Shown here in pieces: positions 1 through 9,305 of a stretch of DNA of 48,381 bases (its first letter is position 1; every line of letters begins with the position of its first letter). This DNA is from DASXTC01 sp036505635. Its GTDB lineage: Bacteria > Acidobacteriota > Polarisedimenticolia > JACPZX01 > DASXTC01. Below the pieces are notes generated by a model that worked only from the letters and a program-made list of their open reading frames with translations, was not told where the DNA came from and did not search any database. The stretch is from contig DASXTC010000007.1 in NCBI GenBank assembly GCA_036505635.1, positions 1 to 48,381 of the forward strand. The letters are read 5' to 3'. Both the position numbers and the translations under genes were made by a program.

Positions 1-581
1 CGCCTAGTTGGCTTGCGGCACTACACGGGTTCATATCTCTGTAATTGCCGAGTCTGCCTGCACCATGGCCGTCCCGGTTCTGGATTGCCCGCGAGACCGA
101 CCGGAGGGGTTGACTGAAGATGAGTCGGTCAATCTGGGTCACCCGTGGATCGGGAGATCTTCTTGAGACTTTTATCAATTTGACTACGGATCGGGGATGA
201 ACGGAGCGATACAGTTCATCTTCCAGACACCCAGGCTTGCGCGCTCACTGCTCGAAGGGCGAGGTTTCGATTACTGCTCCGCGCCGGAGCATGCTCCTCG
301 AATTGTGCGGCTCGGTTCTATGAGCGAGATCGTCCACTGGCCATCCGTCGGTGGTCGGGGTGACAGATCCGATGATCCTCATGCTTGAAGAGTTTGCAGA
401 CCTTGAGCATGGAGAACGCCTGATTGGATTAACGTCCTGAGAATCCGCCCACCCGCCGCCTCCCCAGGGGATCGAGCCGCCAATCGTGCTGATCAAGATG
501 GGCGAACCGCCCCCGTAGGCGCGAGGCTGATCGGCCACGTGCGGGGGCGTATCTTTCAGGAGGTTAGCTGGAGATGCCCGC
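1..581. other. No supported gene; scraps only
   Basis: I see no functional gene on either strand of the first 580 bases. Codon structure is poor and the stretch is less GC-rich than the operon that follows. One short plus-strand frame ending in TGA at 438-440 encodes a plausible protein tail (LEEFADLEHGERLIGLTS) with no start or upstream body. It could be the end of a decayed gene, but I cannot assign it to a family. Confidence 0.5.
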
Positions 582-803
582 ATGAGCTGTGACCGCCCGG
601 AAGGGATCACGGACAGGGTGGACAGGTCCGCCTTCTCGGTTGCGAAGGCGTCGGACGGCTCAGATGAGAAGGCTTACTGGCATTCGAAAACGCCCGAGGA
701 GCGCCTGCAGGCCGTCGAGCTGATGAGGCGGATCGTCTATGGCGACGCTGCCTCCGAAAGGATCAAGCGAGTTTTCGAAGTTACTCGGCGCGGGCTGGAC
801 TGA
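582..803 (+). CDS. Small antitoxin-like protein, orphan
   Basis: A 73-residue soluble protein with no signal peptide. Its core (YWHSKTPEERLQAVELMRR, then a segment ending RIKRVFEVTRR) matches a widespread family of small proteins usually encoded beside a nucleotidyltransferase-like (DUF6036 type) partner and regarded as antitoxins. The ATG at 582 has a GGAG eight bases upstream (570-573) and a fuller AGGAGG at 558-563. No partner follows: the next 27 bases are noncoding and then the convergent TonB receptor gene begins. The family call comes from recognition of the core motif. The antitoxin role is inferred, and the missing toxin makes this an orphan or a relic. Confidence 0.6.
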   Translation: MSCDRPEGITDRVDRSAFSVAKASDGSDEKAYWHSKTPEERLQAVELMRRIVYGDAASERIKRVFEVTRRGLD

Positions 804-830
804 GTGTGGCGGGGCGATCGGGCGGGTGCC

Positions 831-3794
831 CTAGAACGCCATCTTGAGGCCCATCTCCAGGATGCGGGGGGGGCCGGCCTGGTTGAAGGGCTCGCCGAAG
901 CGGCGTGAGGTCACGGCACCGTCGAGTGTGCCGGGGTTGAAGCGGTCCAGCACGTTGAAGACCTGCACGAAGACCTCGGCGGTCCCCTTCTCCCCCTTGA
1001 AGGCGAAGGGCCGGGTGACCCTGAAGTCCACCTGCGAGAAGCCGGGTTCGCGCAGAGAGTCGATCTCCGGCAGCCCCTCCTCGACCCTCAGCTTGTTGAT
1101 GGTATCGAGATCCGTGCGGGCCCCGGAGTTGCGCCCCACGCCGGGGGGCCGGTCGTTGGAGAGACCGTCGACGTTCTCGTCGCGTCCCGTGGTGACGTTG
1201 AAGGGGATCCCCGAGGCGATGTGGATCACCCCCGACGCCCTGAGCCCCAGCCACCCGAGCGGAACGGCCCCCGACAGGACGAAGTTGTGCCGCCGGTCCG
1301 AGTCGGAGCGGGCCCGTTCCTCGGACATGTGATCCGAGTCGGGTGGGAGCGAGATGCCCCCCTTGAGGGGATCGGGGGCCATGTCGATCGCCTTGGACCA
1401 CGTGTAGGCGGCGGTCCACCAGGCGTGCTCGCCCCGCCACCGCCACGCCAGGTCGAGCCCGGTGTACCAGCTCCTTCCTTCGGTTGTGATGGCCGCGATC
1501 GAGCCGACGTTGGGGTCGCTATGGATGGGGATGCCGAAGGGGTCGGTGTCGATCACGGGGTTGAGGTCCCGCAGGAGGACCTGGTGGTACCCGAGCGCCC
1601 GCGTCACGCCGGCGCTCCAGGAGCCATGCTCTCCCACCGCGTGCTCGACCCCGAGGCTGTATTGGGCCGTGTAGGGGGTATCGAGCTCGGTGGCGGTGGA
1701 GAAGCGCAGGATCAAGTTCTCAGGGAAGATCAACCCCTGCTTTATCGCGCCGATCCCGTACTGCTCCACGACCTCCTCGGTGATCTCATAGGCGAACCCC
1801 TGAGGAAAGAGCAATCCGATACGGGTCCCGGAGGTGATCGCGGCCAGGGCGGGGAATCCCAGGACGATCTTGTCGTAGAAGATCCCGCCTCCCCCGCGCA
1901 CTACGAAGCGCTCCTCTCCCGAGGAGCCGCGCCCCCCCGGGGTCCATGTGAACCCGAGCCGGGGGGCGATGTTGTTCTTGTCGGTGCCGGCCCCGCCGTT
2001 CGGGACCGTCGAGTCCACGACCGCGGAGGCGGGGAGCTTGTAGGTGCTCAGGTCGTAACGCAGGCCGTAGTTGAGCAGGAACCCCGGCGTCACCTGCCAG
2101 GAGTCCTGAGCGAACGTCGCCAGACGCGTGTCGTCGAGCGTCGCCCTGGGCTTGCCCTCGATGAGTTGGAATACGAATGGATAGCTCGAGATCCACCCGG
2201 GCTCGTCGATCAGGCCGTCTCCGTCGTCGTCCACATTCGGGTCCCCAGGACAGGGGTAGGGAACCGGCGCATTGGGGTCGTGAATGTCCTGCGGCAGCAG
2301 GTCCCCGCAGTCCCCAGGCTCGAATGGCATGTCGGTGTCGTAGAGGAAGTTTCCGTTGGGATTGAAGGCGACGTCGATGCGGGTCCGCGACCGCATCAGG
2401 TCGACCCCGACTTTGAAGGTGTGGGTCCGGGCCTGCCAGGTGATGTTGTCCAGGATCTGGATCCTGTCCTCGTCGCGGTTCTGGCGGTTGAGGTTGTTCC
2501 CCCCGAAGGTTCCGGAGGGACGCTCGACCCCCGGGCGGTCGGAGTTGGCCGACTGGTCGAACGCGGAGCGTCCCACCAGCAGGCGCGCCTCGTTCATCAG
2601 CCGGGCGGAGACCGGAGTGGTCAGAGCCATGGCGAGCTGCACGTCCCGCTCGTCCAGCGAGAAGCCCGCCTCCGGCGTCACGTCGCCGCCCACGTTGAGC
2701 CCGGTCGTGCGCCGGTCGTCCACCGAGAGCCGCGTCATCAGGAAGTTGCGCGGGCCGAGGTTCACGTCGGTCCTCAGGAAGAGGTTGTCGTCGTGGCCGG
2801 GAGCCACCATCCAGCCACCGGCCACGCCGTCGCGCGTGACCCCCGTGTAGGGGGCGATCTCGTTGGCCTGCTGGTGCTCGTATGCCGCGAACCAGGTCGC
2901 GCGGTCCTTCTGGAACGGCCCGCCCAGACGGAAGCCGAACTGGGATCGCCCGCTGGTGTCGCGGTCCCCATCCTGCTCGGGCAGGGACGCCACGAAGTCC
3001 CCGGGGGGATTGAGATTGCCCGCGACCCCTTGCACGAAGAGGGCGCCGCTCGGCTCGTTTCCGCCCCGCTCGGTGATAATGTTCATGATGCCACCCGACG
3101 CCCGCCCGAACTCGGGGGCGTACTGGCGCGTGAGGACAACGAACTCCCGGATGACGAGCTGGGAGAACGAGGCGTTGAGCGTGGTGCCGCTTCCTTGATC
3201 ATTATTGTCCAGACCGTCCACCAGGAACGAGTTGGCCCGGCCCGACTGCCCGTTCACCACGAAGACCGAGCCGCGCTCGCCGTAGAAGTTTCCGGCTGGG
3301 GTGGCGGCCACCCCCGAATCGAGCAGCGCGAGGTCGGTGACGACGCGGCCGGAGATCGGCAGATCCTCGACCTGGGTCCCGTCGACCTGGAGCTGCGAAT
3401 CGGTCCGGTCGGGGTCCACCAGGGGGGCCTGGGCGCTCACGGAGACCGTCTCGGTCGCGATGGGGCCCGCCGTGAAGTCCACGATGGCGGTCTGCTGCAG
3501 GCGCAGGGCGACGCTGCGCGGCTCGCCGATCGGCTGGCTCGACTCTCCGGCCGTCCGGGCGGAGACCGTCCATCGCCCCGAAGGGAGCAGATCGATGCGG
3601 TAACGCCCCTGCGCGTCGGTTGTTGCCTCGCGCGCCACGCCGATGTCGGCGCAGCGCGCCGTCACCGCCGCACCGGCCACCGGCGTGCCGTCCGCGGTGC
3701 GGATCGTGCCCTTGAGCGTCGCGGTGGTCGACTGGGCGCGGGCAAGCCCTCCGATAAGGGCGAGAGCGATGACGCCCGCGGCCAGCCGTCTCAT
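831..3794 (-). CDS. TonB-dependent receptor, Oar-like
   Basis: A 987-residue outer-membrane receptor, last gene of a four-gene operon. Residues 1-20 are a signal peptide ending ARA. Residues about 25-110 form a carboxypeptidase-regulatory-like (CnaB-type) beta domain, about 130-240 the plug (VDGLDNND, EFGRASGGIMNIITERGG), and the rest a 22-strand-type barrel ending in the terminal Phe typical of outer-membrane proteins (GLKMAF). A DxDxDG-like, possibly calcium-binding loop (DPNVDDDGDGLIDEPG) sits mid-barrel. The start is the ATG at 3794, which overlaps the previous gene's stop as TGATG, so it is probably translationally coupled. Longer upstream frames only read through the neighbour out of frame. 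Such receptors import large ligands through TonB-ExbBD; the substrate here is unknown, and protein or peptide is plausible given the neighbouring peptidases. Confidence 0.92.
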   Translation of the reverse strand: MRRLAAGVIALALIGGLARAQSTTATLKGTIRTADGTPVAGAAVTARCADIGVAREATTDAQGRYRIDLLPSGRWTVSARTAGESSQPIGEPRSVALRLQQTAIVDFTAGPIATETVSVSAQAPLVDPDRTDSQLQVDGTQVEDLPISGRVVTDLALLDSGVAATPAGNFYGERGSVFVVNGQSGRANSFLVDGLDNNDQGSGTTLNASFSQLVIREFVVLTRQYAPEFGRASGGIMNIITERGGNEPSGALFVQGVAGNLNPPGDFVASLPEQDGDRDTSGRSQFGFRLGGPFQKDRATWFAAYEHQQANEIAPYTGVTRDGVAGGWMVAPGHDDNLFLRTDVNLGPRNFLMTRLSVDDRRTTGLNVGGDVTPEAGFSLDERDVQLAMALTTPVSARLMNEARLLVGRSAFDQSANSDRPGVERPSGTFGGNNLNRQNRDEDRIQILDNITWQARTHTFKVGVDLMRSRTRIDVAFNPNGNFLYDTDMPFEPGDCGDLLPQDIHDPNAPVPYPCPGDPNVDDDGDGLIDEPGWISSYPFVFQLIEGKPRATLDDTRLATFAQDSWQVTPGFLLNYGLRYDLSTYKLPASAVVDSTVPNGGAGTDKNNIAPRLGFTWTPGGRGSSGEERFVVRGGGGIFYDKIVLGFPALAAITSGTRIGLLFPQGFAYEITEEVVEQYGIGAIKQGLIFPENLILRFSTATELDTPYTAQYSLGVEHAVGEHGSWSAGVTRALGYHQVLLRDLNPVIDTDPFGIPIHSDPNVGSIAAITTEGRSWYTGLDLAWRWRGEHAWWTAAYTWSKAIDMAPDPLKGGISLPPDSDHMSEERARSDSDRRHNFVLSGAVPLGWLGLRASGVIHIASGIPFNVTTGRDENVDGLSNDRPPGVGRNSGARTDLDTINKLRVEEGLPEIDSLREPGFSQVDFRVTRPFAFKGEKGTAEVFVQVFNVLDRFNPGTLDGAVTSRRFGEPFNQAGPPRILEMGLKMAF

Positions 3795-6043
3795 CAGGGA
3801 CCGTTGCCTCCCGTGCCGCGCTCCACGACGAGGAAGAACCCCTGGGCGGGGTTCCCCTCCCAGCAGTTGGTCAGGCCGGTGTCGGCGACCGTCGAGAAGT
3901 TGCCTGGCAGCTGGGGAGAAAGCGCGCCGCGGACCTGATAGCCGACGAGGCACGGATCGGTCCCCGGGTCCCAGCAGATCCGGATGCCGCCGGGCGCGTA
4001 GTCGACGGTGACGTTTTGCACCGCCTGGGTCGGGATGCAGGTCGACGAGGTGGTGGTCGCCAAGACCTCGGTGGGATAGACGAAGCTGGGATCTCCGGAG
4101 ACCTGCGTCGGGTAGAGGAGGCTCTCGTAGGTCGTCACGATGCCGCTGGAGGGATCGGTGAAAGTGGAGCGGGAGGTCACCGTGAAGTAATAGGTGGTAC
4201 CGGAGGTCAGGCCCGAGATGGTGGCCGTGGTGCCGACGATCGATGCCTGGCCGGGATTGGCGATCGAGTTGAAGGCGTAGGGAGAGCCCCCGCCCGAGTT
4301 GGTGTCCCAGTAGACGCGGTATCCGTTGATGCGATGCGTGTCGAGCCCCGGGTCCCACGAGAGGCCCACGGTGCTGCTGGTGACCCCCGTCATGCTGATG
4401 CTGCGCGGCGGGAAGAGGCCGAACTTGATATCGGTCTCAGCGAGCGTCGTGAAAGTGTTCGCATCGAGAGCGTGCAGCTCCGATTCAAGTCGCACGACAG
4501 TTCCCAGGTTGGGGACCACCCAGAGGTAGTCGGTCGTCCGAGACTCCTCGAGCTTGAAGAACGAGGCACAGCCCGATGCGCTATATATGCAGAAGTCGGC
4601 AATGTTACGTGCCAGGAGGGCATTAAACGTATGCCCCGAGGGCACTGTCACTACTCCCGCCTTGAGAATAGAACCTCCCTGTGTCCCGGCATGGTTGCCG
4701 TAATTGCCTGCACACGCCTTGGTGTAGAGCAATTGTGGCTCAAACGGCTTGGCCGCGCCGCACACCTGGTTGAAGATGTTTTGCTCGCAGTTGAAGGCAG
4801 CGCTGGTCCAGGGTGCGTCCCCCGCCTGCATGTACCATCTCATCGTGTTAGGGTCCTGGTGGGGGAAGCGCCAAAGGGGTACGGGCGTATGAACCGTCGC
4901 TCCGTCATCTGCATAGCAGAATCGAGCCTCCCCGGTGCCAATTCCCCCGTAGAACCCTTCGTGCTGGGCGCCGGCGCGAAGCCAAATCGTGACATCCCCG
5001 GCGCGCTGCTCCTGCTGAGTGATCGTGTTGATCTTGTTGAGGGTGTTTGGGTCGTCGAAGGCCCGGTCCTCCCGATCCAGCTCGACGCCGGTGAGGTTGT
5101 ACCCGCACCGTCCTGCGTTGCAGGTCTCGGAGGAGTTCACGGGCACGGTGGTGGAGGCGCGCTCCACGCCCGAGTTGTTCCCGGAGAAGTCCCACGTGTC
5201 CATCGCGGCGAGCTGGCCGATCGTCATCGTGTTGGGATCCCCTCCCGGCACCAGCGATCCCACCTTGGTCCCCGCGCCGCGGTCCCATCCGTACGCGACG
5301 AAGCTGTAGATCGGGTCATCCACCTCGTCCACGTGGATTCTCAAGGTCGAGGCGCCCAGAAGGACCTGCTCCACAACCTGCGCCCGGTCGAGACTCGTCC
5401 GGCTCCTGCCATCGGGGGCCGCCGGCCCCGACACTTCGGCCACCACTCCCGCCCGCGGATCGATCCAGCGATGGATCAGAAGGTCGGGGCTGTAGCCGCG
5501 CGAGCCCGCGGGCTCCCTCAGGATCAGCGCCCGCTGCAGCACCGCCTCTCGCGGTCCCGAGGGGAGATGGAGCCAGCCGATCCCCACTATCTCGGTCTCG
5601 ATTCTCAGGAAGTCGGGCTCGCGCGAGCCCGCGCGCCCCGTCTCCTGCAGCTCCAGGTACTCGCGCTCGCCGGGACGCAGCCTCTCGCCGGCGTCCCTGT
5701 CTGGTAGCAGCCACCGCTTGACGGAGATCCCGTCCTCATCGTCGCCATAGAGGAGCGACTTCGCCCCGTCCTTCACTGCGAGCCCGGCCTGCCCGGCTTC
5801 GCCGGCCTCGATCGACCGGATGAACCCCGGCCGCACGGAGAGTCCCGTCAGATCCCATCTCGTCTTTCCCTCCGGGCTGAGCAGATCTCCCGGCAGCGTC
5901 TTCGACAGATCGACCTCGGCCATGCGGGCCTGGCGCAGCGGGGGCGCGGGGGCGGGTGCGTCCGGCCGCCCGGCAGAGTGCCCGGGCCGCGGAGCGGTGA
6001 ATGCCATGCCGGCAAGCAGGAGCGCAGGTACGAGTCGTCGCAT
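3794..6043 (-). CDS. Secreted FN3-domain protein
   Basis: A 749-residue exported protein. The N-terminus (MRRLVPALLLAGMAFTAP) is a signal peptide, and an AGGAGA lies about eight bases before the ATG. The first ~500 residues match no family I recognise and contain several Cys residues that could form disulfides. Residues about 540-630 are a fibronectin type III domain (VGLSWDPGLD, GYRVYWDTN, TISGLTSGTTYYFTVTS). The last ~70 residues are a second beta module (PGGIRICWDPG, then GFFLVVERGTGGNG), a tail I associate with Acidobacteriota secreted proteins and related to the tail of the M36 peptidase at 40141. It lies between a lipoprotein gene and the TonB receptor, so a surface-exposed partner of that receptor is a reasonable guess. 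No catalytic motif is visible. Confidence 0.75.
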   Translation of the reverse strand: MRRLVPALLLAGMAFTAPRPGHSAGRPDAPAPAPPLRQARMAEVDLSKTLPGDLLSPEGKTRWDLTGLSVRPGFIRSIEAGEAGQAGLAVKDGAKSLLYGDDEDGISVKRWLLPDRDAGERLRPGEREYLELQETGRAGSREPDFLRIETEIVGIGWLHLPSGPREAVLQRALILREPAGSRGYSPDLLIHRWIDPRAGVVAEVSGPAAPDGRSRTSLDRAQVVEQVLLGASTLRIHVDEVDDPIYSFVAYGWDRGAGTKVGSLVPGGDPNTMTIGQLAAMDTWDFSGNNSGVERASTTVPVNSSETCNAGRCGYNLTGVELDREDRAFDDPNTLNKINTITQQEQRAGDVTIWLRAGAQHEGFYGGIGTGEARFCYADDGATVHTPVPLWRFPHQDPNTMRWYMQAGDAPWTSAAFNCEQNIFNQVCGAAKPFEPQLLYTKACAGNYGNHAGTQGGSILKAGVVTVPSGHTFNALLARNIADFCIYSASGCASFFKLEESRTTDYLWVVPNLGTVVRLESELHALDANTFTTLAETDIKFGLFPPRSISMTGVTSSTVGLSWDPGLDTHRINGYRVYWDTNSGGGSPYAFNSIANPGQASIVGTTATISGLTSGTTYYFTVTSRSTFTDPSSGIVTTYESLLYPTQVSGDPSFVYPTEVLATTTSSTCIPTQAVQNVTVDYAPGGIRICWDPGTDPCLVGYQVRGALSPQLPGNFSTVADTGLTNCWEGNPAQGFFLVVERGTGGNGP

Positions 6044-6063
6044 GATGAACTCTCCTGGCGTGA

Positions 6064-6903
6064 TTACGAACCGTTGGTCTTGTCCGCGAGGGCCCCATCG
6101 GCCTCGCGGATCCAGTCGGGCGCGTCGGGGTCGCCGGCCGCCTCCCGCTGTCTGGCCGCCTCGAGAGCGCGCCGGTACATGGCGCGCCCCGCCTCGGCAT
6201 CCCCTGTCGCCACCAGAGCCTCCGCGAGCGCCATCTGGTTGGGCGGATGATCGGGCTTGATCTCGACCGCCCTGCGCGCGTGCGCGAGGCCCAGGTCGGG
6301 ATCCCCCGGCCCGCTCGGCCATCCCGGCGCCCTCAGATAAAGGAGCGCCAGCGCCCGATCGGGCCCCCCTTCCTCCATCTCAGGATCGACGCCGGCCGCC
6401 TTCTTGAATGCCGCCTCGATCAGAGGCAGCGCGTCGAGCGCCGTGCTGCGTCTCTCGCGGGCCTGCACTCCGAGGGCCGCGCCGAGCCAGTAGGCGCACC
6501 CGGGGTCGTCCGGCTTGACCCGCTCGCACCACTGGGCGGATTGAACCGCCAGCGTCGCGTACTTCTCGCGGTCCGCGGCCACCGGCTCGTGATCCACGAG
6601 CCAGACATAAGAGCGCGCCGCCCCGATGAGTCCTTCGATCCGCGTGGCGTCGGCCCGCGCTGCCTCCAGCCAGACCTGGCCGGCTTCGCGGACCCTGACC
6701 GGATTCCGCGAAGCATACAGTACCTCGGCCCTTTGTAGAAGAGGGGGAACCATGGCCGGACTCGGGGTGAGCCCGCCGGCCCCGAGATCGGCGAGCGAGG
6801 GAGGCTCGCGCAGGGCGCGTGCGCATCCGGCGGGCCACGCGCATGCCAGGACGATCGCGGCCGACGCGGACAGACGCCTCGCGGGGACGCCGCGCCGCGT
6901 CAC
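6064..6903 (-). CDS. TPR-repeat lipoprotein, possibly TatT-like
   Basis: A 279-residue protein with a lipoprotein signal (lipobox PAGC near residue 27), so it is anchored in a membrane facing the periplasm. The rest is alpha-helical with TPR-like repeats, clearest near the C-terminus (ALAEALVATGDAEAGRAMYR, preceded by a proline-bounded helix pair). The translation start is a GTG overlapping the upstream gene's TGA as GTGA. The end of the protein (GDPDAPDWIREADGALAD) recalls TatT, the TPR lipoprotein of some TRAP-type transporters, whose partner is a periplasmic binding protein. The gene immediately upstream encodes just such a protein. The TPR and lipoprotein calls are solid; the TatT link is tentative. 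Confidence 0.75.
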   Translation of the reverse strand: MTRRGVPARRLSASAAIVLACAWPAGCARALREPPSLADLGAGGLTPSPAMVPPLLQRAEVLYASRNPVRVREAGQVWLEAARADATRIEGLIGAARSYVWLVDHEPVAADREKYATLAVQSAQWCERVKPDDPGCAYWLGAALGVQARERRSTALDALPLIEAAFKKAAGVDPEMEEGGPDRALALLYLRAPGWPSGPGDPDLGLAHARRAVEIKPDHPPNQMALAEALVATGDAEAGRAMYRRALEAARQREAAGDPDAPDWIREADGALADKTNGS

Positions 6904-7793
6904 GGAGCCTGCGACCCCGTGCCCGAGGAGAGACGGCGGACCTCCTCGAGCGCCTCGCGATCGACCGGCTCGAAGCGCGTCATCCGCATCGTCTTCAAGA
7001 TTTCCTTGCCTCCGTCGGTCTCGTGAAGGCGGGCCAGCCCCGCGGAGACCTTCGCTCCTTCAGCGGCGGGAAGGCGGTCACCCACGGTGCAGAAGTAGCC
7101 GCCCGGAAGGGGCCTAGAAGTGTGGATCACCTCTAGCTCGGGGGCGAAGGGAAGAGAGGCGAGCGCGGCCGTCTGCGCGGCGTCGAGGATCACGGCGACC
7201 TTCTCGCCGGCGGCGGCGCGCCTGAGCGCACCGAGGGGGCGCGGCGTGAAGGTGATCTTCGCGCCTTCGGGGAGCGGACCCCATCCGGAGAGGATCGCGC
7301 CGCGCACGAACCCCGCGGCGTAGCCGGGGGTCCCGGTCACCTCCCACCCGTCCAGCGAGGCGGGGGCGGCCACCGAGCCCTTCTTCGCCACGAGGCTCCA
7401 CACCTCGGACGGCCCGGTCTGTGCCACGGCCGAAAGGCGCGGCGCCAGCGACAGCTCGGAGCCGTGCGCGATCAGGAAGGGGAGCGGGACCATCGCGAGG
7501 GCCGCGTCGGGCTCTCTGAGCCGCGCGATCCCCGCGTCGGCGCTCTCGAAATAGATCGCGCCCAGGGTCCCGGAGGGCCAGCCGGCCGACTTCCCGGCGG
7601 CCGCGGCAAAGGCATCGAGGGTCGGCTGGGCCTGGGCGGTGGTGCCGGGAGATCCCGGCGAACAGATCACCAGCATCCGGGCCGGGGCCGGCGATGTCTG
7701 CGGGGCGGGCGGTGTGGGCTGGGCGGCGCCGCCACTCGTCGCCAAAAGGGCCATCACGACCGGCGCCATCCACTTCGCGAGGCTCATGCGCAT
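6900..7793 (-). CDS. Periplasmic solute-binding protein, PhnD-like
   Basis: A 297-residue exported protein and first gene of the operon running to 831. The start is ATG at 7793 with GGAGGA eight bases upstream; it opens a signal peptide (MRMSLAKWMAPVVMALLATS). The mature part has the two-lobe layout of phosphonate or phosphate-type binding proteins: a LGAIYFES segment, the DAALAMVPLPFLIAHG hinge, then GYAAGFVRGAILSGWG and a late DAAQTAALASLPF segment. In a classic ABC system this protein would pair with a permease and ATPase, and neither is encoded nearby. Its partners here are a TPR lipoprotein, an FN3 protein and a TonB receptor. Fold assignment is moderate confidence; the ligand is unknown. 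Confidence 0.65.
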   Translation of the reverse strand: MRMSLAKWMAPVVMALLATSGGAAQPTPPAPQTSPAPARMLVICSPGSPGTTAQAQPTLDAFAAAAGKSAGWPSGTLGAIYFESADAGIARLREPDAALAMVPLPFLIAHGSELSLAPRLSAVAQTGPSEVWSLVAKKGSVAAPASLDGWEVTGTPGYAAGFVRGAILSGWGPLPEGAKITFTPRPLGALRRAAAGEKVAVILDAAQTAALASLPFAPELEVIHTSRPLPGGYFCTVGDRLPAAEGAKVSAGLARLHETDGGKEILKTMRMTRFEPVDREALEEVRRLSSGTGSQAP

Positions 7794-7889
7794 CAGACCC
7801 GTCCTCCGCGCCGCGCTTATCCCACGTGCGGCCCTTGAAGGATAGCTCATGGCGGACCGATGCTCACGATCCCGCAAGGTGCGGAAGCC

Positions 7890-9032
7890 TTAGCGGACGG
7901 AATCCTTCTGAGCCGCGAACGGATCAGCGATGGGTTTCGGCTCTGCCACCCTGCGACGGAGAGTCATGATCGAAGGTGCCGCTACGTAGTAGCGTCCTCG
8001 TTTTTCTCCGTGAGGCTCGAGAAGCCCAGATTTGGTAAGAGCGATAAGATCGCGTCCTGCCACTGTCTTGGTGACATCTGCGACGGTGCGATATGTCGGG
8101 TTCCGGATCTTATAGCCCATGGCCGCATCAGCCAGAGCGAGAATGCTCCGTTCTGGCAGTTTCAGGCGCCGGACCACGAGCTCCAGCTCGTCGCATAACG
8201 TCTGGATCTCACGTGTTCGCCGCATCAGAGTTTTACCTTGGCGATAGTGCGCTGTGAGGCAAAACCGAATCCATGGTCGTGCATCGCGCTCGGGGTGCCA
8301 GGCCCGGTTGCCGACGTGAGCCAGCACTCCGTAATAGGGCAGGGTGTTTCGGCCGAGATACTCTTCGATACTGGAGAAAAGCGGGTGTGCGACGCCGCTT
8401 CGAGCCAACACCAGGGTCTGGAGACATCGAGCCATTCGGCCATTGCCGTCCGAGAATGGATGGATCATCACGAGGTTCAGATGCGCCATCGCAGCCCCTA
8501 TGACATCAGGGACTTTGGTAGTTGCCGGGACATTAAGTTGAAGTAGTAGTTCCTGGACGAGGGAATCTACCATCTCCACCGGCGGGCCCTCGTAAACATG
8601 CTCCCCGCTCGTTTCATCGCGTACGAAGATTGGGCCGGGACGCCATAGGCCCGGGTTTTTCGTCAGGTCGTAACCGACCATCATGAAGTGCAGGGACTTG
8701 AGCAATTCCGGAGAAAACGAAAAGGACCTGTCTTCGGCTTTCTGCAGGACGAAGGTCATCGCCGCCCGATAACCAGCGACCGCCATCCAGGCCTCATCCT
8801 TTGAATCGATCGGTTCGTCGCCTTCCGCAGCAGCCAGCGCATCGTCGATCGTCACGTTGTAGCCTTCGATGGCGTTGGACCCGCGTAAAGCTCTCGCGAA
8901 GGTGCTTCGCCGCAGGAGCCCAAACCACCGCTTCGGCTGCCTCGCGGCATAGCCGAGTGCACCTCTAAGTTGTTCAATTTCTTGAACAACCTGGTTCTCG
9001 TGATCATCCAGTTCGGGGGTTCTGAAGAGCAT
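7890..9032 (-). CDS. Fic family protein (AMPylase-type)
   Basis: A 380-residue Fic-domain enzyme. The catalytic motif HPFSDGNGRMAR starts at His191, and an N-terminal autoinhibitory motif S-x-x-x-E-G (SNAIEG, residues 52-57) marks the class with an intramolecular inhibitory helix. The protein ends in a likely winged-helix region (YRTVADVTKTVAGRDLIALTKSGLL). Fic enzymes move AMP or other phosphate-containing groups onto target hydroxyls; the target here is unknown. I chose ATG 9032 because AAGGA lies nine bases upstream; ATG 9056 lacks any ribosome-binding site. The gene is monocistronic, less GC-rich than its neighbours, and has a near-consensus -10 box, all suggesting later acquisition. Confidence 0.93.
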   Translation of the reverse strand: MLFRTPELDDHENQVVQEIEQLRGALGYAARQPKRWFGLLRRSTFARALRGSNAIEGYNVTIDDALAAAEGDEPIDSKDEAWMAVAGYRAAMTFVLQKAEDRSFSFSPELLKSLHFMMVGYDLTKNPGLWRPGPIFVRDETSGEHVYEGPPVEMVDSLVQELLLQLNVPATTKVPDVIGAAMAHLNLVMIHPFSDGNGRMARCLQTLVLARSGVAHPLFSSIEEYLGRNTLPYYGVLAHVGNRAWHPERDARPWIRFCLTAHYRQGKTLMRRTREIQTLCDELELVVRRLKLPERSILALADAAMGYKIRNPTYRTVADVTKTVAGRDLIALTKSGLLEPHGEKRGRYYVAAPSIMTLRRRVAEPKPIADPFAAQKDSVR

Positions 9033-9069
9033 GTCGATAAGTCCTTTTCTGTTCATCAACAGGTCTGAT

Positions 9070-9096
9070 ATTATACGACACAAAGTCGAATGTAAA
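9070..9096 (-). promoter_or_regulatory. Promoter of the Fic gene
   Basis: On the minus strand TTTACA (9091-9096) is followed after 15 bases by a perfect TATAAT (9070-9075), about 38 bases before the chosen Fic start. The 15-base spacer is short; ACTTTA two bases upstream would give 17. The AT-rich setting stands out from the surrounding sequence. Confidence 0.55.
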
Positions 9097-9305
9097 GTGG
9101 AGGCTCAAGCCCAGGTTGCTTGGCCGCTCAGGTCTGTCCTCATCAAGATCGGTTGGGAATGGCCGAGTCTGGCTCGGTGATAGCGACACCAGGAGCGACC
9201 TTGCCAACAGGCTGCACCCCTGCGTGCAACTCAACCTCAGAGCGGTCGAGGCCCTTGGCTGACGGTGTGCTCGGATCACCCGGAACAGGCGTAGAATGGG
9301 GAGTC

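Noticed and set aside
197..388. Short plus-strand frame near the left edge
   Set aside because: No ribosome-binding site, no family resemblance and poor codon structure.
1221..3938. Long plus-strand open frame (905 codons) opposite the TonB receptor
   Set aside because: It is the antisense shadow of a clear receptor gene, a common effect of high GC; the translation is Arg/Gly/Pro-rich with no domain. Similar long shadows at 16509-18932, 27559-29808, 34931-36784 and elsewhere were dropped for the same reason.
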